From assembly GCA_932521025.1 (NCBI GenBank), contig OW051471.1, positions 7,254,001 through 7,318,000 on the forward strand: a DNA stretch of 64,000 nt, read 5' to 3'. The DNA is from Oscheius onirici (lineage: Eukaryota; Nematoda; Chromadorea; Rhabditida; Rhabditidae). The notes beneath the pieces were generated by a model. It searched no databases and was not told the origin of the DNA. It worked only from the letters and a program-made list of their open reading frames with translations. The first letter of the stretch is position 1, and the number at the start of each line of letters is the position of its first letter. The position numbers and the translations under genes were made by a program. Positions 34,796 through 46,671 of the stretch are shown here, piece after piece.

Positions 34796-36066
34796 CTAGG
34801 CGGTAGTTGCTATGAAACTAGAGGTATTGTTGCGGACGTTAGCCGCACAGAGAGGGAGGTAAGAGGGAGCGGAAAAGAGACGGACCCAGGTCGCTTTGAA
34901 GAAGTCAGGAATTCGTCTGAGCAGTTTCTCGTCGAAGAACAGAACAATGACGGGAAAGGCGAGGCAGATTGGAGTTGATGAAATATACCAAACAGCCTGA
35001 AAAATTCTTTGTTTTGGAATGGTAACAAAAGAACCGCTTGTAAGAGTCTGGTAGTCTGTTCAGCTTCAACTTCCAAGTAGAATATTCCGACAAAGACCGG
35101 TATGAGACAGAAGAGACACATCGACCGAGTGAGTTTCAATAAGAGGTTGCAAGTGAACATGTTCTCTCTCAGTTGATACCGTGGCGAAATGGACGAGTAG
35201 TTGTTCTCTATGTACTCTTTGGTTGCTGCAGCGTTTTTCTGAAACCTTTTGTCTGCTGAACCCATTTAAACTTCACACCTCAATGAGATTCTCAAAATGT
35301 TTTGAATAGATGAACATGAAGATTGAAAGAATAATTTGTCCGATGTTCCGAAGAGCTGAAGGAAGTCGCTGTTCCTGCATTTCGCAAGTGATTTGACTAC
35401 TGCGAGCAGATGACATGTAGGTCACGTAGTAGATGGCCATTAGAGGATAAGGAATGTACTGAAAGATCCATTTTGTCATTCATTTATTCGGATTACCGTA
35501 AAACTGCAGAAGAATTCCAGGAGTTTTGCATTTTCCAGATGTTCATACGTGTTGAAGTTTCGTGTCGCTACATTCCTTTCGACCACAATGGCAATCGGAA
35601 AGAGACAGAGAACGAGACATGAGTAGAACGGCATCTGCCAAACGAAATCGCATCCTTGATTCTCAATCAAATCCTGAATTCTTTCATACTTTGTGAAGAT
35701 TGCTATATATGTTCTTTGTCCAGCCTTTCAAAAAATACCAACTTACCGTATCCGCTTGCCAATCTTTGAGAAAGTAGAAAGTTCGAAGACTACTATAGAG
35801 GGATGAGAAGACGAGAGCGACGGTGATGTGCCGACAAAAGACTCTCATATGAACATGGTATCCTCGATAAACACGGAAGGCAAAGAACAGGACACAGTTT
35901 AGGAACAGAGCAATGAGATGAAGGGCTAAAGGAATCACTTATCGCTGAAAAACCTCGTCATACCCAGTTCACAGCTGAACAGAACCCGGATGAGACGATC
36001 ATTTCCGCGAAGCTCGATGGTCGACTTGGAGACGACTTCGTAGTCCTCCGTAGAGGTTTCGTCCAT
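34796..36066 (-). CDS. nematode chemoreceptor (Sra/Srab/Sre-type seven-TM)
   Basis: Seven-transmembrane receptor of the nematode-specific Sra superfamily, expected in chemosensory neuron cilia. Start MDETSTEDYEVV at 36066. Landmarks: TM1 IPLALHLIALFLNCVLFF; RVFCRHITVALVFSSLY; the family hallmark ER-x-AT in IVVERNVATRNF followed by YEH; and the loop SSISPRYQLRENM, characteristic of this superfamily. TM6 CLFCLIPVFVGIFY; TM7 AVWYISSTPICLAFPV; tail ending with TAG at 34796. Introns are short (about 36-58 nt) and all phases match. The subfamily cannot be fixed by eye. A second receptor lies 2.5 kb away. Confidence 0.85.
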
Positions 36067-37594
36067 CGAGAGGCGACGCCAGGAGGAGACTGACTGCAAT
36101 CAAAGCTATTTTCTGGGAAAAAGTTATGGGAAAGGACTGCTCGGACGGAAAATGAGATCATGTGCAATCAGGCGACGTTTTATATTCCGTTCTCCATGGT
36201 TACAGGAACGAGATCATGAGAACTCGATGAAAAAAAAAAGTTTTTTCGTCGACTGAGAATAAGAGAGGACAGATATCGCAATTGATGTTAGGAGAAAAAG
36301 TTCTGAAGAATCAGTTAATAGCAGTGATACAAAAAATACATTTACCAGAGGTTTCTAAAGAAGTCGTGACCTCATGAATTAAGATCGACGGCGAAATTGT
36401 TTCCTCTGATTGTGCTTGATCGACCCACACTCATACGCGAAATAAACCAATTGAGCAGAAGAGCAATCGTGCCTTCTGCCTCTCATTATTGCAATGTCGG
36501 GTCCTATTTCCGGAGAGAAAACGTATACGAGATTACGATCGGTCTCGGAACCAAAAAAATTAATGAGAGTAGACGAAACTTGAAGTTTTGGAATTCAAGT
36601 GATGAAGAGCTAACACTTTGATGTCTGGTCTCAGCAGAAAGACAGGCATTTTAAAAAACACGGCGAAGATAAACCCTTGAGAAATCGGTCAAGTTCCAGT
36701 AGAAATCTAAATCGAGCGCGTGAATGCAGCTGACTGCACCGGAAAGCTCTTAGCGATAAAATGAGACCACTGATCGTTAAGACCATATGTTCCACTTCAA
36801 CATGGCTCAAACAAAACGTCGAAAAAAGTGAATTCTCCTCCCTTTTTTCGTTAAAATTAACAAAGTTTTTTTTTTCTAGATCATAGTGATGTTTGCAGAA
36901 AAAATAGTTGCGATAGAAACGTGCAAAAGTGCAAAAGGAGTTCAATAGAGATGGCTAAATTTGCGGATTCTCACAAGATGTGAAGCATCTGTTATCCGTG
37001 ATTAATCCGTGAAGGTGCGATGAGAAAAAAACTCACATGGGCCGTTCCGCACGGGTCCTCAGGAAAAATGTTCGTGGTCCCTCTCTCTTTCCCTCTTCAT
37101 CTATGCATGATAGTGCGCGATCGATAGGAGACTGCGGCTTCAAGGCTTTAGAAAGCGTCAGAAACCTCATGAGGGCAACGCATGATTCCTTTTTTCGAGG
37201 GAGTAACGACTGAAAGTAAAAAACAGCAACTGATGAACACAGTTTTGTGTCAGAAAAGATGTAAATAATGAACGGATGAAACTACTAGTTACTGAGAACA
37301 AAGTTTAGTTTTGTGCCGCTACCTCGTCTTTTAGATCTTTTCCAAATATCAAATTGTTTTACGATAATAGTCTGTTCGATCTTCTGCTTTTAGAGCTCAG
37401 TCTGCGACCATACTCAGATGACGTTCTGATTACTTTGGATCTGTATTCATGCTCGATATCGTCATTTTCCATTTCATTCTTTTCTTTGGCTCCGTTCGCA
37501 TCTCCTCCCAGCTGAGCATACAAAGCTCTGTCAGTCCCTATAAAGGCGCTACTTCATTTTTGTCGACCAACGCAGCTCCCGCGGTATTACAAAC
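36067..37594. other. divergent promoter region between chemoreceptor and Cys-rich gene
   Basis: 1.5 kb with no supported gene. It separates divergently transcribed genes. Confidence 0.4.
37539..37545 (+). promoter_or_regulatory. TATA box of the Cys-rich secreted protein gene
   Basis: TATAAAG 50 nt upstream of the ATG at 37595, leaving a 5' leader of about 25 nt. Confidence 0.45.
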
Positions 37595-38530
37595 ATGAAC
37601 GGTGAGTCAGGCTATTTGGGGAAAACAATAGAGCGTTTTTGCAGCTTTGCTCTTTTCATTTGTCTCTGTGACATTGGCTGCGAATCATCTTGTCGACGAT
37701 AGCTACTTGGCCGAAAGACACAAGAGACAGGCCTATTATGTGTGTGGAACATTCCCAAATTTCTACTACTCACCAACACGTAATTTCTTTTGAACATTGT
37801 TTACGACAAGAATCTTTTAGCATGTAACAACCAATGTCCGAATGGAGGTCGATATTTGAATGTGGGATGCACTCAATCCGTAGACTGTGTCCCCTACTAC
37901 AAGTTAGTTTATTTCAATTCAAAGACCAATTTTTTAGCGGAGCTTCAACATGTATCAATCGCTGTTGTTGCACATCTCCCACACCCACTTCTCCGCCAAA
38001 CAGCCTCAGATTCGGTATCTTTAATGTCATAACTAAAGTTGATTTTTTCAGGATACTGTCCGTCAGGACAACAGTCGGAAGTGCGTTGCAGTGGGCGTGG
38101 ACAATGTCAAAGCAGTAGCCAAAGCTGTATGACCGGACTCTGTTGTGACAATACGGGAAATGAGTGGTCAGGTGAAAAAACAGTTCTCGTTTCGAAAAAA
38201 AACAGTGGACTTTTCAGTGACATGTGGAGGATTGGCCGCGTTGGGTTCCTGTTCAAACGGAGCCTGTTCACAGGGAGTCTGCACGGCTTCCAACTATTGC
38301 TGTGAGTGCTCTGTGGGAAGGAGCGCCGGAAGATGTAACAATGTGAGATATTTTAGACGAGGAGATTCAGAAAACATTATTTTTAGCGCGTTTGTCCTGT
38401 GGGATTCGCCTGTAACTCCCTTGGCTATTGTTGTTCGTCATGTCCAGGAAATGTCATGCCTTTCGGTCAATGCCGTAATGGAGTCTGTGGCGGAGGAAGA
38501 ACCTGTATTGCCGGAAACATTTGCTGTTAA
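37595..38530 (+). CDS. secreted Cys-rich repeat protein
   Basis: Short first exon (ATG AAC G), then a signal peptide (ALLFSFVSVTLAANH), a KRQ dibasic site, and four to five Cys-rich repeats, largely one per exon: CNNQCPNGG..CTQSVDC..CINRCCC; GYCPSGQQ..CSGRGQC..SCMTGLCC; CGGLAALGSCSNGACSQG..NYCCEC; CPVGFACNSLGYCC..CPGNVMPFGQCRNGVCGGG, ending NICC before TAA at 38530. The CC pair closing each unit and the C-x-NG-x-C pattern resemble the nematode EB-module or lustrin-like repeats of cuticle and extracellular matrix proteins. Function is inferred only as extracellular structural or protective. AATAAA follows at about 38562. The gene converges on the chemoreceptor at 38570. Confidence 0.78.
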
Positions 38531-38569
38531 TTTTCATCATCTTCTAATATTTCTTCCAAGCAATAAATA

Positions 38570-40157
38570 TCAGATCCAACTGCTCATCAGTTGTTTGAAA
38601 TACACGTCTCCCTCGCTGCCACGCGGGACTTGATCTCCATTGAAATCCTCGTCAACTTTTCTTCTGAATAGTTTCATTGTAAACTGCCGCCATTCTTTCA
38701 CACAAAGAATAAAAGCCATATAGACGGGAAAAACTAGTCTAAAATGGGTTACAGCCATTGAAAGCTTTAAACTTGCACTGATAAGTCAAACTCTAGGATT
38801 ATTTGAATGACAATTTCGACGTTTCGACCAAAATCAATTACGAGAATGGCTGCTAAGAAACAATGAGAAATAAAGATGGCAGAAACGACATAATACACGT
38901 AGCGTATAAGCTAAATGATGAATAAGGTCGTCTTTGGGAAGAGTACCTTGAAAGATCTGATGTTTTCTTCCAGTTGAAATTTTGTGCTCAGAGTATACTC
39001 GGAGGAGTGCTTCTGACATTTGTCCAACTGGTTCACGTTGTACCGCCAAAGACTCATATACAACTGAAAGAATTTTCAAATATATTTTTTCAAAACTTAC
39101 TGCTATTGAAGCTCCTGACAGTGTTGCCAAGTAAATACATAGACCAACAATGAATCGTGGATTTTCAAACCAATCCCAACAAAACCCAACAACTAGAGAA
39201 CACGATAGCAGTATGGAAACAATGACAACATGGAAGCGATTCTTTTTCTCGTAGTCCTGAAATTTATTGTGTCTAACAACAGATTTCAGTTGTCGAAATT
39301 TTTAATTAATAATCTATGACCGTTTAACACCTGGTCGGTTTTATAAGAACACGTCAACATCATTCTCGCACACAACGTTCTGTTCAGAAAAAGAAGAGAT
39401 CAAAACAAGAGAACAAGGAAAATTCTTATTGTGAAAAGGAAGAATCTAACGGAAAAGGATAGAAATGCTCCAACTTACCCTCAAATGTACAGAGGCAAAC
39501 GTTCTTTCCAGAATAGCCGCTGGCATGGCTCCAGCAATGAGACTGACGTACAACGTTCGAGCTGCTGCGTGGATATCTATCATTTCTGTCAAGTCTAAGA
39601 ACTTTATGCGATGCGGTTTATACTAGTTTATACTGACCTTTTCTCAGCAAGGCTGCAAAAATGAACCATATCCGAACTAATGCGGCTGGACAATATAGAC
39701 TACAGAAGAAGCTGATAATTGTGGACAGATTCCTATGGAAATGTCGTTTGAAATTTACTAGATACTGTAATAGAACTAGTGTTGCCAGATTGATAATAAT
39801 GATTAGTACTTCAAGGAGAAGAATACAGGTATATCCTCCTGAAAAGCTCGACTCGAGAAGAAAACTCGAATTTGCTTGTATTCGCAAGTAAATTCCGCCA
39901 AACATCATAACGAAATGAATTTCTTAAAGTATTCAAGGTATGATTATGGGGTTTCACCTGTTCTGAGCAGGATCGACAAAGATTTCAAGCAAGGTCAAAT
40001 TGAAACCCTGGGGGAGTAATTGTTTGTTTGAAAACAACTCGATTCTACCTTCTTCATCTTCGTATTGAAAAAAAAACATGATAGTCTGAGCTGAATGAAC
40101 GCTTACAGCCCTCGATGTTTCGTGGTATCCTGTGGAACTTATATCGGCAAATTCCAA
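38570..40157 (-). CDS. nematode chemoreceptor (Sra/Srab-type seven-TM), 5' end uncertain
   Basis: Second nematode chemoreceptor. TM1 TCILLLEVLIIIINLATLVLL, the motif FHRNL, a TM2 segment FFCSLYCPAALVRIWFI, LYVSLIAGAMPAAI followed by the hallmark ERTFASVHLRDYE, TM4 VVIVSILLSCSLVVGF, the superfamily loop YTLSTKFQLEENIRSFK, TM6 YVYYVVSAIFISHC, TM7 FRLVFPVYMAFILCV and a cytoplasmic tail ending SSWI with TGA at 38570. Phases match from TM1 onward. Upstream, fragments reading MEFADISSTGYHE (40157) and FNLTLLEIFVDPAQN are plausible N-terminal exons but their junction phases do not all agree, so the start is provisional. The stop lies 39 nt from the stop of the convergent Cys-rich gene. Confidence 0.8.
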
Positions 40158-40479
40158 AAGCCATCAACGATCCTTTATCGATAGGAACACAGCTGAGCGT
40201 AACTTGTCAAGACATGTCAACGTTTATCGGAATAGGAAAACAGTTGAGTGTTTTTCATCGATCTTTGTTCCGTTATTCTTGAAAAAAAATCTTGCGGGTT
40301 CAGACAGCAATGATCTTCAGCAGCCAGGTGGACAACAGTGTGTTCGAGCAGGTATCATTTTATAACACGTTTTCGTAAGTAAAGCTTTTTCAGATAATTC
40401 TCGGGGCCCGGTCGGTTGGACAAAAAATCAGAGCAGAAGAGTACCAAGCGAGCCGGTGATCAACAACGGAAAGACTTTC

Positions 40480-40999
40480 AGATTTTCAGGGTAAATTGCA
40501 AAAATTCAAACCGATTTCTTGATTTTCTCAACGATGAATTGCCGCGCTTCAGAGGTTTGTGGTTCTCGAAGCGGAATGTGGTAATACTCGAGCTGGCAAC
40601 CCCCTCAGTTCAAATTTTTGGCGCGTCAACCCCCTGGTGTTCATTTTTTATGTTTTTACCCATTTTTACACTTTCTGAGTATGTTTATCGAATTCTACGC
40701 CTAAAACAACCCCTAGAATCCGAAAACTACAAAGGAAAACCTTTGATTTTCGAAGAAAACTCGTGGGAACAATAGTAGGCAAAGATTGCCTATTTCGCAC
40801 AAATCAAAGAGCAGTGTTCGGATTCTAGGGGTTGTTTTAGGCGTAGAATTCGATAAACATACTCAGAAAGTGTAAAAATGGGTAAAAACATAAAAATGAA
40901 CACCAGGGGGTTGACGCGCCAAAAATTTGAACTGAGGTGGTTGCCAGCTCGAGTATTACCCGAAATGTTTATGGGTTACTGTTGCGTTCTTTTTTTTAA
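40480..40999. repeat. second copy of the TTAA-flanked repeat, interrupted
   Basis: Blocks TTTTCAGGGTAAA-TGCAA, CAAACCGATTTCTTGA and TTTGTGGTTCTCGAAGCG match the intact element at 56678-56856. The right end (TATGGGTTACTGTTGCGTTC, then a T run and TTAA at 40996-40999) matches too. The copy is split by the inverted-repeat insertion at 40580-40960, and its left end is diverged. Confidence 0.7.
40580..40960. mobile_element. 381-bp MITE with 160-bp inverted arms and 8-bp target duplication
   Basis: Begins GGTAATACTCGAG and ends CTCGAGTATTACC. The arms are long and nearly perfect inverted copies (for example GTTGTTTTAGGCGTAGAATT on one side and its complement on the other), so the transcript would fold into a long hairpin. 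Flanks are CGGAATGT (40572-40579) and CGAAATGT (40961-40968), an 8-bp duplication with one mismatch. The intact repeat at 56678-56856 shows a single similar octamer at the equivalent place, giving an empty-site comparison. No coding capacity. Confidence 0.8.
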
Positions 41000-41695
41000 A
41001 CAGAATTTAGCTTCGTTCCTTGGCAAGAAGATATATCGAGTATCTGGACTTGTCCCGGGCAACACGTATCCGAAAGCTTCAGTCCGAGGGCCGATTCGGG
41101 TTTCGGTAAGAGTCTCTCCTTATTGTTAGTGACTAGCAAATTGAACACTGGAGGACAAAGCGGTGTCAAGGTGTTTAGTAACTGGTGACTGGGAATCCTC
41201 CAAAAGCTTGTTCTAATCTCTATGAATGCACGTTGATCATTCAACGCGCTCACCATCACTCCAATCTCGGTCAGATGAACTACCTTGAAAACCGAATAAA
41301 CAGCACTCGGCGTTTCCAGTCTGTTTAGAGAGCTTTTGGGTACGGGTTGCTCGGGACAAGCCCAGATCATAATTAATATGTAAAGGAAAAATTAAGAGTT
41401 GGGAAATTTTGGTAGAGTAGAGTAGAAGCGCCTTACCTGATTTAGAAGACGAGAGCACAAGCGGACAACTGACGACACAATGAGTCCAGGAGTAGCTTTC
41501 AACAATTTTAAAAACGAGATAAAAGCTGACAAGTCTTGACAAGTTACGCTGATGGCTTTTGAAACATTTGTCTTGTCCACAAATTTATTAACACCCGTAA
41601 CAGCCAGTATAAAAAAACGTTTTTCATGAAAGGAACGACGGAGAAAGTACAACTTCCGATGCAATCAGCTTCGATTCGACCTGTGTTTAAAAATG

Positions 41696-44153
41696 TTATC
41701 TAGCTTTCATTCGGCTCACCAAGGGGGAAAGAGCATATGGAGAGAGAACAAGAGCGAACAGAGCCTGAGGAGAAGCTATCAACGGAGAGAGGACGAAAGG
41801 ACTGAGAACCAAAGGATTGCCGACCATGGGACCTGAATTGGAATAATAGCCGAAGTGAACTTATCCTACTTAGAATCAAGGGGTTCAGTACCATAGGAGA
41901 GAGAATAAGAGGCGAAAAGACCTGAGGACCTGAAAAATGTTTTTATGATAAGTGAAGATAAACTTACTCAAAATGAGAGGAGATAGGACCAAAGGAGAGA
42001 GAATCAGTGGATTGAAGACGCCTGGTACCAGAATCAAGGGGTGAAGGACTAGTGGACCTGAAATAGCGTAGAATAAAAATTCGAAAATGTCTCACTCAAA
42101 ACGATGGGAGAAAAGATCAGAGGAGACAGAATGAGTGGACCGAGTATACGAGGGCCTCAAAATGTAAGATACATTCTGTTTAGAAATATGCTCACTTAGA
42201 ATCAGAGGAACAAAGACCCATGGAGACAGGATGATTGGGCCAAGTACTGCTGGACCTAAATACATTGCAGTACATAATCAGCAAACTGACTGAGGATAAT
42301 GGGAGTAAGTACCAGTGGACTCAGGTAAACAGGTTGTGATAACGCAGTCGAGGCGAAGACCAGAGTGACCAGCAGAAACGGCGAAGCAACAATGTCTTGC
42401 TGTCTCACTTTAAACTTTTCAGCTTCTGATATCTTGCGAATGCTGAAGAAGAATGTAAGGGTGAATAAGGAGTCTTACTCTGTTTCTATCATTTTCATCG
42501 GATCATCTCGAAGGTTTTTCGATTTGAAACGACGTAATGCTTTGGGATTGTGATAAGGAGACTCGGATCCGTAGACAATGTCCAGTTGTTTGTCTGAGAG
42601 AAAGGCGAAACCGTTCGAATTCAGATCGTCCTTCTACATTTGACATGAGAGAATAATCAGAAAACTGGCCTGCACTTTGTTGTAGGTCTTATCCAGAGTC
42701 TCAAACACCTCTATTTTCCTTCCTTCCATCTCTCCTCCAATTTTTGTAGCATTCTCTTTTGTGAAATACAACGGCGTTCCATCAGGTCCCCTCATCTCAT
42801 TTTCCTTCTTCTTCCTCTGTTTCTTTTCCATCGCCTCGACAGCGTCCGTAACTCCGGCAGCCTCGACAACAAAATCCAGCCAAGCTTCCTGGTCTCGACT
42901 ATGCAGATTTCCCAAAATCTTCGGAAGAGAAAGAATTTCTTCGTCGTTTTGACCTTCATCGTGAAGTGAAAACAATGAGGGAGACAGAAGATTGATCAGA
43001 CCTTTGTCATCCTCTTCAGGAACGACGGAGAAGAATCTCGGACTGATCATTTTGATTGTTTTCTTGTCAAAGCCAGTCATATTCTTGCCAGCCATCTGAA
43101 GAGCCATTCGGACAGCATCTCTCACCAGTCTCATCGGAACGCGGATTTGATATTTTTGTTTACTAGTCATAGCCTCCTTCAACATTTCCTCTTCATCCTC
43201 CATCTCTATTTTGTGCATCGCCAAGGGTTTCCGCTGATCAAGATACTCTTCCGGAGTGTTGTCAATCATCGCTCTCAGTCGTTTTTTCAACTCTCGACGT
43301 TGCTTTTTCTCTTCCTGTGCCACTTTTCCAATCTTCTTTACGCGTGTGACTGTCTCTCGCCATGTCTCGACCGAAGTGTCGTCTTTACTCTTTAATCTCC
43401 TCACATTCTTGGTCAATTGACGAGCTACTTGGAACATTACGGGTTCATCCCGATACGTTCGAAGTTTATAAAAGTCTTTGTTGACCCTCTAAAACCGAAA
43501 TATTGCCATCATGAACAACCTACTTTCAGATCAAGTTCTCTTTTGAACCGTGAACGACCAAAACTGCCCATCCAGTCCAAGTTCTTCTTCTTTTTCCGAG
43601 GCTTTTCGATGAAAATGGTGCTACTCTTTTTTCGACTGTGCTTGACTACATGAAGAGGAGTACATGATAAAAGTTTTTTTATTACCCTTTCTTGGCCTTT
43701 TTCGTCTTTTCGCACCGGTACTATCCAAAACTTTTACAACACATCTAGCGTGTTCAGGTACACTGTGAGCATTCTTTGAGCACGTCTGAACTTCCTGTCG
43801 ATCGTCTTCTCCCAGTTGATCCATGCTATAGTTATTTGTTCAACACAAAAGAAGAAAATACCGTTTGGAAGCCAGAGCAGCCATGAATCCGGACATTGCT
43901 TGACTGAGCCATTTGTCTAAAAGTTCAAACGTAGCTGGTTCATTCAAAGGAACTCGAAACGCCTTTCCATCCTAAACTTAACTTTCACAAATGACAGATT
44001 AGTTCTACCTTGATCGTGATATTTGCTGCTCCATCTATCTTTGCAACTTCGGCAAAACATCCCGCTGAAAACTGTCGAGAGTTCTAGAATGGGTTTCGAA
44101 ACTACCAGCAACAAAAGAAGAAAGAACATCAGACGAATTCTCGAGAGTATCAT
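41696..44153 (-). CDS. MLT-10 family protein (DUF644 plus PL-x-LSP proline-rich repeats)
   Basis: Secreted protein of the nematode moulting-associated MLT-10 family. Start with a signal peptide (LMFFLLLLL) at 44153; exon 2 reads [18 protein letters not shown], exon 3 [19 protein letters not shown] large exon (43437-42634 region) carries the DUF644-type hallmarks [29 protein letters not shown] and LPKILGNLH. Later exons read [11 protein letters not shown], then [16 protein letters not shown] and a long series of short exons each encoding PL-V/I-LSP units ([29 protein letters not shown]), ending [15 protein letters not shown] with TAA at 41696. The domain order matches the family. The first intron would be only 22 nt by phase, and one junction near 43720 is unresolved. 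Expected in cuticle synthesis or turnover. Confidence 0.83.
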
Positions 44154-44611
44154 CCGCCTAGTCTTTGTATGTCCCGCCTTTTTTCGGCGATTAACAACAA
44201 GTTGAAGAGCGGCGACTGGCTAATTAAACAACACAACAAGTTGAGGTAGGCTACTGGCGGAAATAGAAGAATTGGACCGTGAACTCAATTTGAGGAAGCC
44301 AGTTTTTGGAGGTTCTAATGGAATCGAGGATGTTTTACTGGTATAGAGACACGTATATTCTGGTAACTTCAAAAGTTCCAAGTTTCAACAGCTAGACTGA
44401 AAACTGATTAAACCCGAAACATGTACTCTAAAAGCGACCATAAATCTGACCTGGTCGCGCCTGTAAACCAGTTCGGTTCGACTTTTACCAAGGATTACCG
44501 CCGATGATAAGCGAGTCTGTGTTGCTTTTCGGGACAGGATATTGTCCAAATCTATCACAACAAAATCATCACAAATAAAAATGTGATTATTCCCGTATTT
44601 AAACGATAGTT

Positions 44612-44927
44612 TCAAATAGTGACGACCACGTCTTTCGGTCCCTTTGAAGAATGAAGTAATGAATGAACGGAAGAGTTGTTGCTGCCAGGCGAAGACAGAC
44701 GAGCACACCACATTTCCTGAAATTCATGGCTTTCTGTAAGCGGAACTCGTGTTACCCTCGTCATGTAGAGAATCGTTCCGAGCCAAAGGAAAAGCAAGGC
44801 CCAGCCAAGAATACATACTTGTTGTTCACGTAACACCTGAGATTACGACAGTTGAAACGTGAATGAAACTATGTACCTGACACTGAGACGGACTCAGTTC
44901 GCATGAACCGAAGAGAAAAGATCCCAT
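44612..44927 (-). CDS. small single-pass membrane protein
   Basis: Three phase-matched exons give a protein of about 78 residues: MGSFLFGSCELSPSQCQ, then VLREQQVCILGWALLFLWL with GTILYMTR (one transmembrane helix), then EMWCARLSSPGSNNSS and a short tail ending DVVVTI, TGA at 44612. The ATG directly follows CCCTAG. Short length and lack of a cleavable signal suggest a tail- or signal-anchored micro-membrane protein. I do not recognise it. It lies upstream of, and in the same orientation as, the MLT-10 gene. Confidence 0.45.
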
Positions 44928-46671
44928 CTAGGGTCACATTGAACAGAATGTCTGAAGACTCTTGATAAGGGAAGAGGTTAGAAAGTTGAGCGATAGATTA
45001 TTCGTGTTTTGTGAAGCACGAGGAGGCTACAACAATTGTCGACGCGGAAATATGATTAGCGTTTCGAGTGGAGGTGTGTCTCGAGTTGAAAAGAGGACAG
45101 TTGCAACATTTTGAGGATGAAGCAAGAGCAACAGCACTTTCTCTTTTGCTGTTCAATTCAGTCAGAACACTCAAAACTTAGTTAAGACAAGTGCTTACGG
45201 AAGATGTAAATATGGGCAGTGTCATGGCCAAAACATAAACAGACACATTGGAACTAAGGATAATGCCTTCAAATGAACTCTAGACCTTTTTTATGGGAGC
45301 TAACACTAATGCAAAACAGACTTACGTTTATGAGCCGCTCTGTCAGAAAGCAATAAGGAATCTGGCCAATCTCTGCTCAAATGTCTGCTTACGGGAAGTG
45401 TGTTGTCAGAAAAAAGGACAAAGAAGTTTTGTTCGGAAGAAGAAAGGTTTGAATGGAATTCAGTTGATCAGAGGTTGTCCAAAAAAAATTCTACGAGGGC
45501 GACAAACCTAATTCTCACTCGGCCGTCACAATTGAATATAAATAGTCGTCCATAAAGATGAAATATATCCTCGTTTCGAAGAGACTAAAAGCAGAAAACA
45601 TTCTTCTGAGAACCGATCTTGAGGCAAAATTTCGGGCACTCGAGCGTTGCATAACAGCAGTAATTGAAACCAAGGAGAGCCGTTCTCCAAAGGAGCACCA
45701 TTTGGTTCACCTTTGCTTCGCGTAATATCTATATTTTCAGTCAACTGATTCTCATTTTTAGAAAAGATTTTCTGAACAAGGTTCAGAAAGGTTGACGAAT
45801 ATAGGAAGGTATGATCAAACAGTGCAACTGAAACACGCGATTCATCCGAAGAGGGTGGAATTTGCAGATTCGCATGTCTGAATATCTTTCTGCACTTAGC
45901 TAATAGCCTTCAAAATGACACCGGCAGACTCGGCTGGACAAACTTAAGTGCGAAGATTGAGTGCGATTAGATGGAAAAACATTCTGCTATCTGGAGTCAT
46001 CAATCCGTAGAGCGTGAAAAATAGCTCCAGCAGAAGAGGATGGGTGTCAAGGACCCATTGTGAGAAGAGAAAAACGACCATTTGACACGGAATAGCGTAG
46101 AAATTAAGAGGCGAACTAGGTCTTTCGACTTGGTAATGCATGGGAGAAGGGACCACGGAACTTGGCCTCATCAAGTAATGTCATAAACGACGTAAAGCAG
46201 CACTCCATAGAGTGCCGTAATTTTCTTCCTTAGGCAGAAAAATGAATGTGGAGGCTAGACACTGGAGTGTCCAGACCACCTGCTGTTCTTTCAGCTGAAA
46301 CGAAAAGATCTTTGTCGCTGAAGGGAACTTCCAGTCGCATAACGCTAAGCGGAAAAAGTTTTCTTTGGGAATAGCAGACTTCAAGTCTGTAATAAACTAT
46401 AGTAAAAAGACGAGGTAGAATCGCATTTCGTTTGAATTACTGTCTCGATGTGCTTTACAGAAAGCAGGAAGTTGAGTCGCTAGACGTCATCAGAAAGATG
46501 CTCTTCCAAGAAGTTTATCGTTGTGTCAAATGTCCACAAGGGACGCATCCAGCTTAACGCTATCGACAACTCTTTTTCATTGAACAAAGAAAGATGAACG
46601 GATGTTCATTGGCTCCAACCCCCTGAAGGCCAAAAGTGAACGGTGTACAACACTAGAAAAAGGATAGGCTG
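44928..46671. other. 1.7 kb with an uncertain receptor-like fragment
   Basis: Apart from the fragment at 45944-46384, no gene model could be supported. Open frames are short and splice signals do not chain. Confidence 0.35.
45944..46384 (-). pseudogene. chemoreceptor-like C-terminal fragment (uncertain)
   Basis: Minus-strand pieces read IFSFQLKEQQVVWTLQCLA after a TTTCGTTTCAG acceptor, and further down FYAIPCQMVVFLFSQWVL, LLLELFFTLYGLMTPDSR and FFHLIALNLRT before TAA. Two hydrophobic segments followed by a tail of this kind recall TM6-TM7 of Srx/Srt-type nematode receptors. I could not connect the pieces in phase or find TM1-TM5, so this is either a truncated copy or a gene I mis-read. Confidence 0.25.

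Larger units (their letters stand above)
40158..41695. other. repeat-rich intergenic region with orphan open frames
   Basis: Contains a 381-nt inverted-repeat insertion (40580-40960) inside another repeat (about 40480-40999). Between 41000 and 41670 the minus strand has open frames including hydrophobic segments (SAFISFLKLLKATPGL) flanked by a GTAAGG donor, which might be a fragment of a membrane-protein gene, but I could not build a model. Confidence 0.4.
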
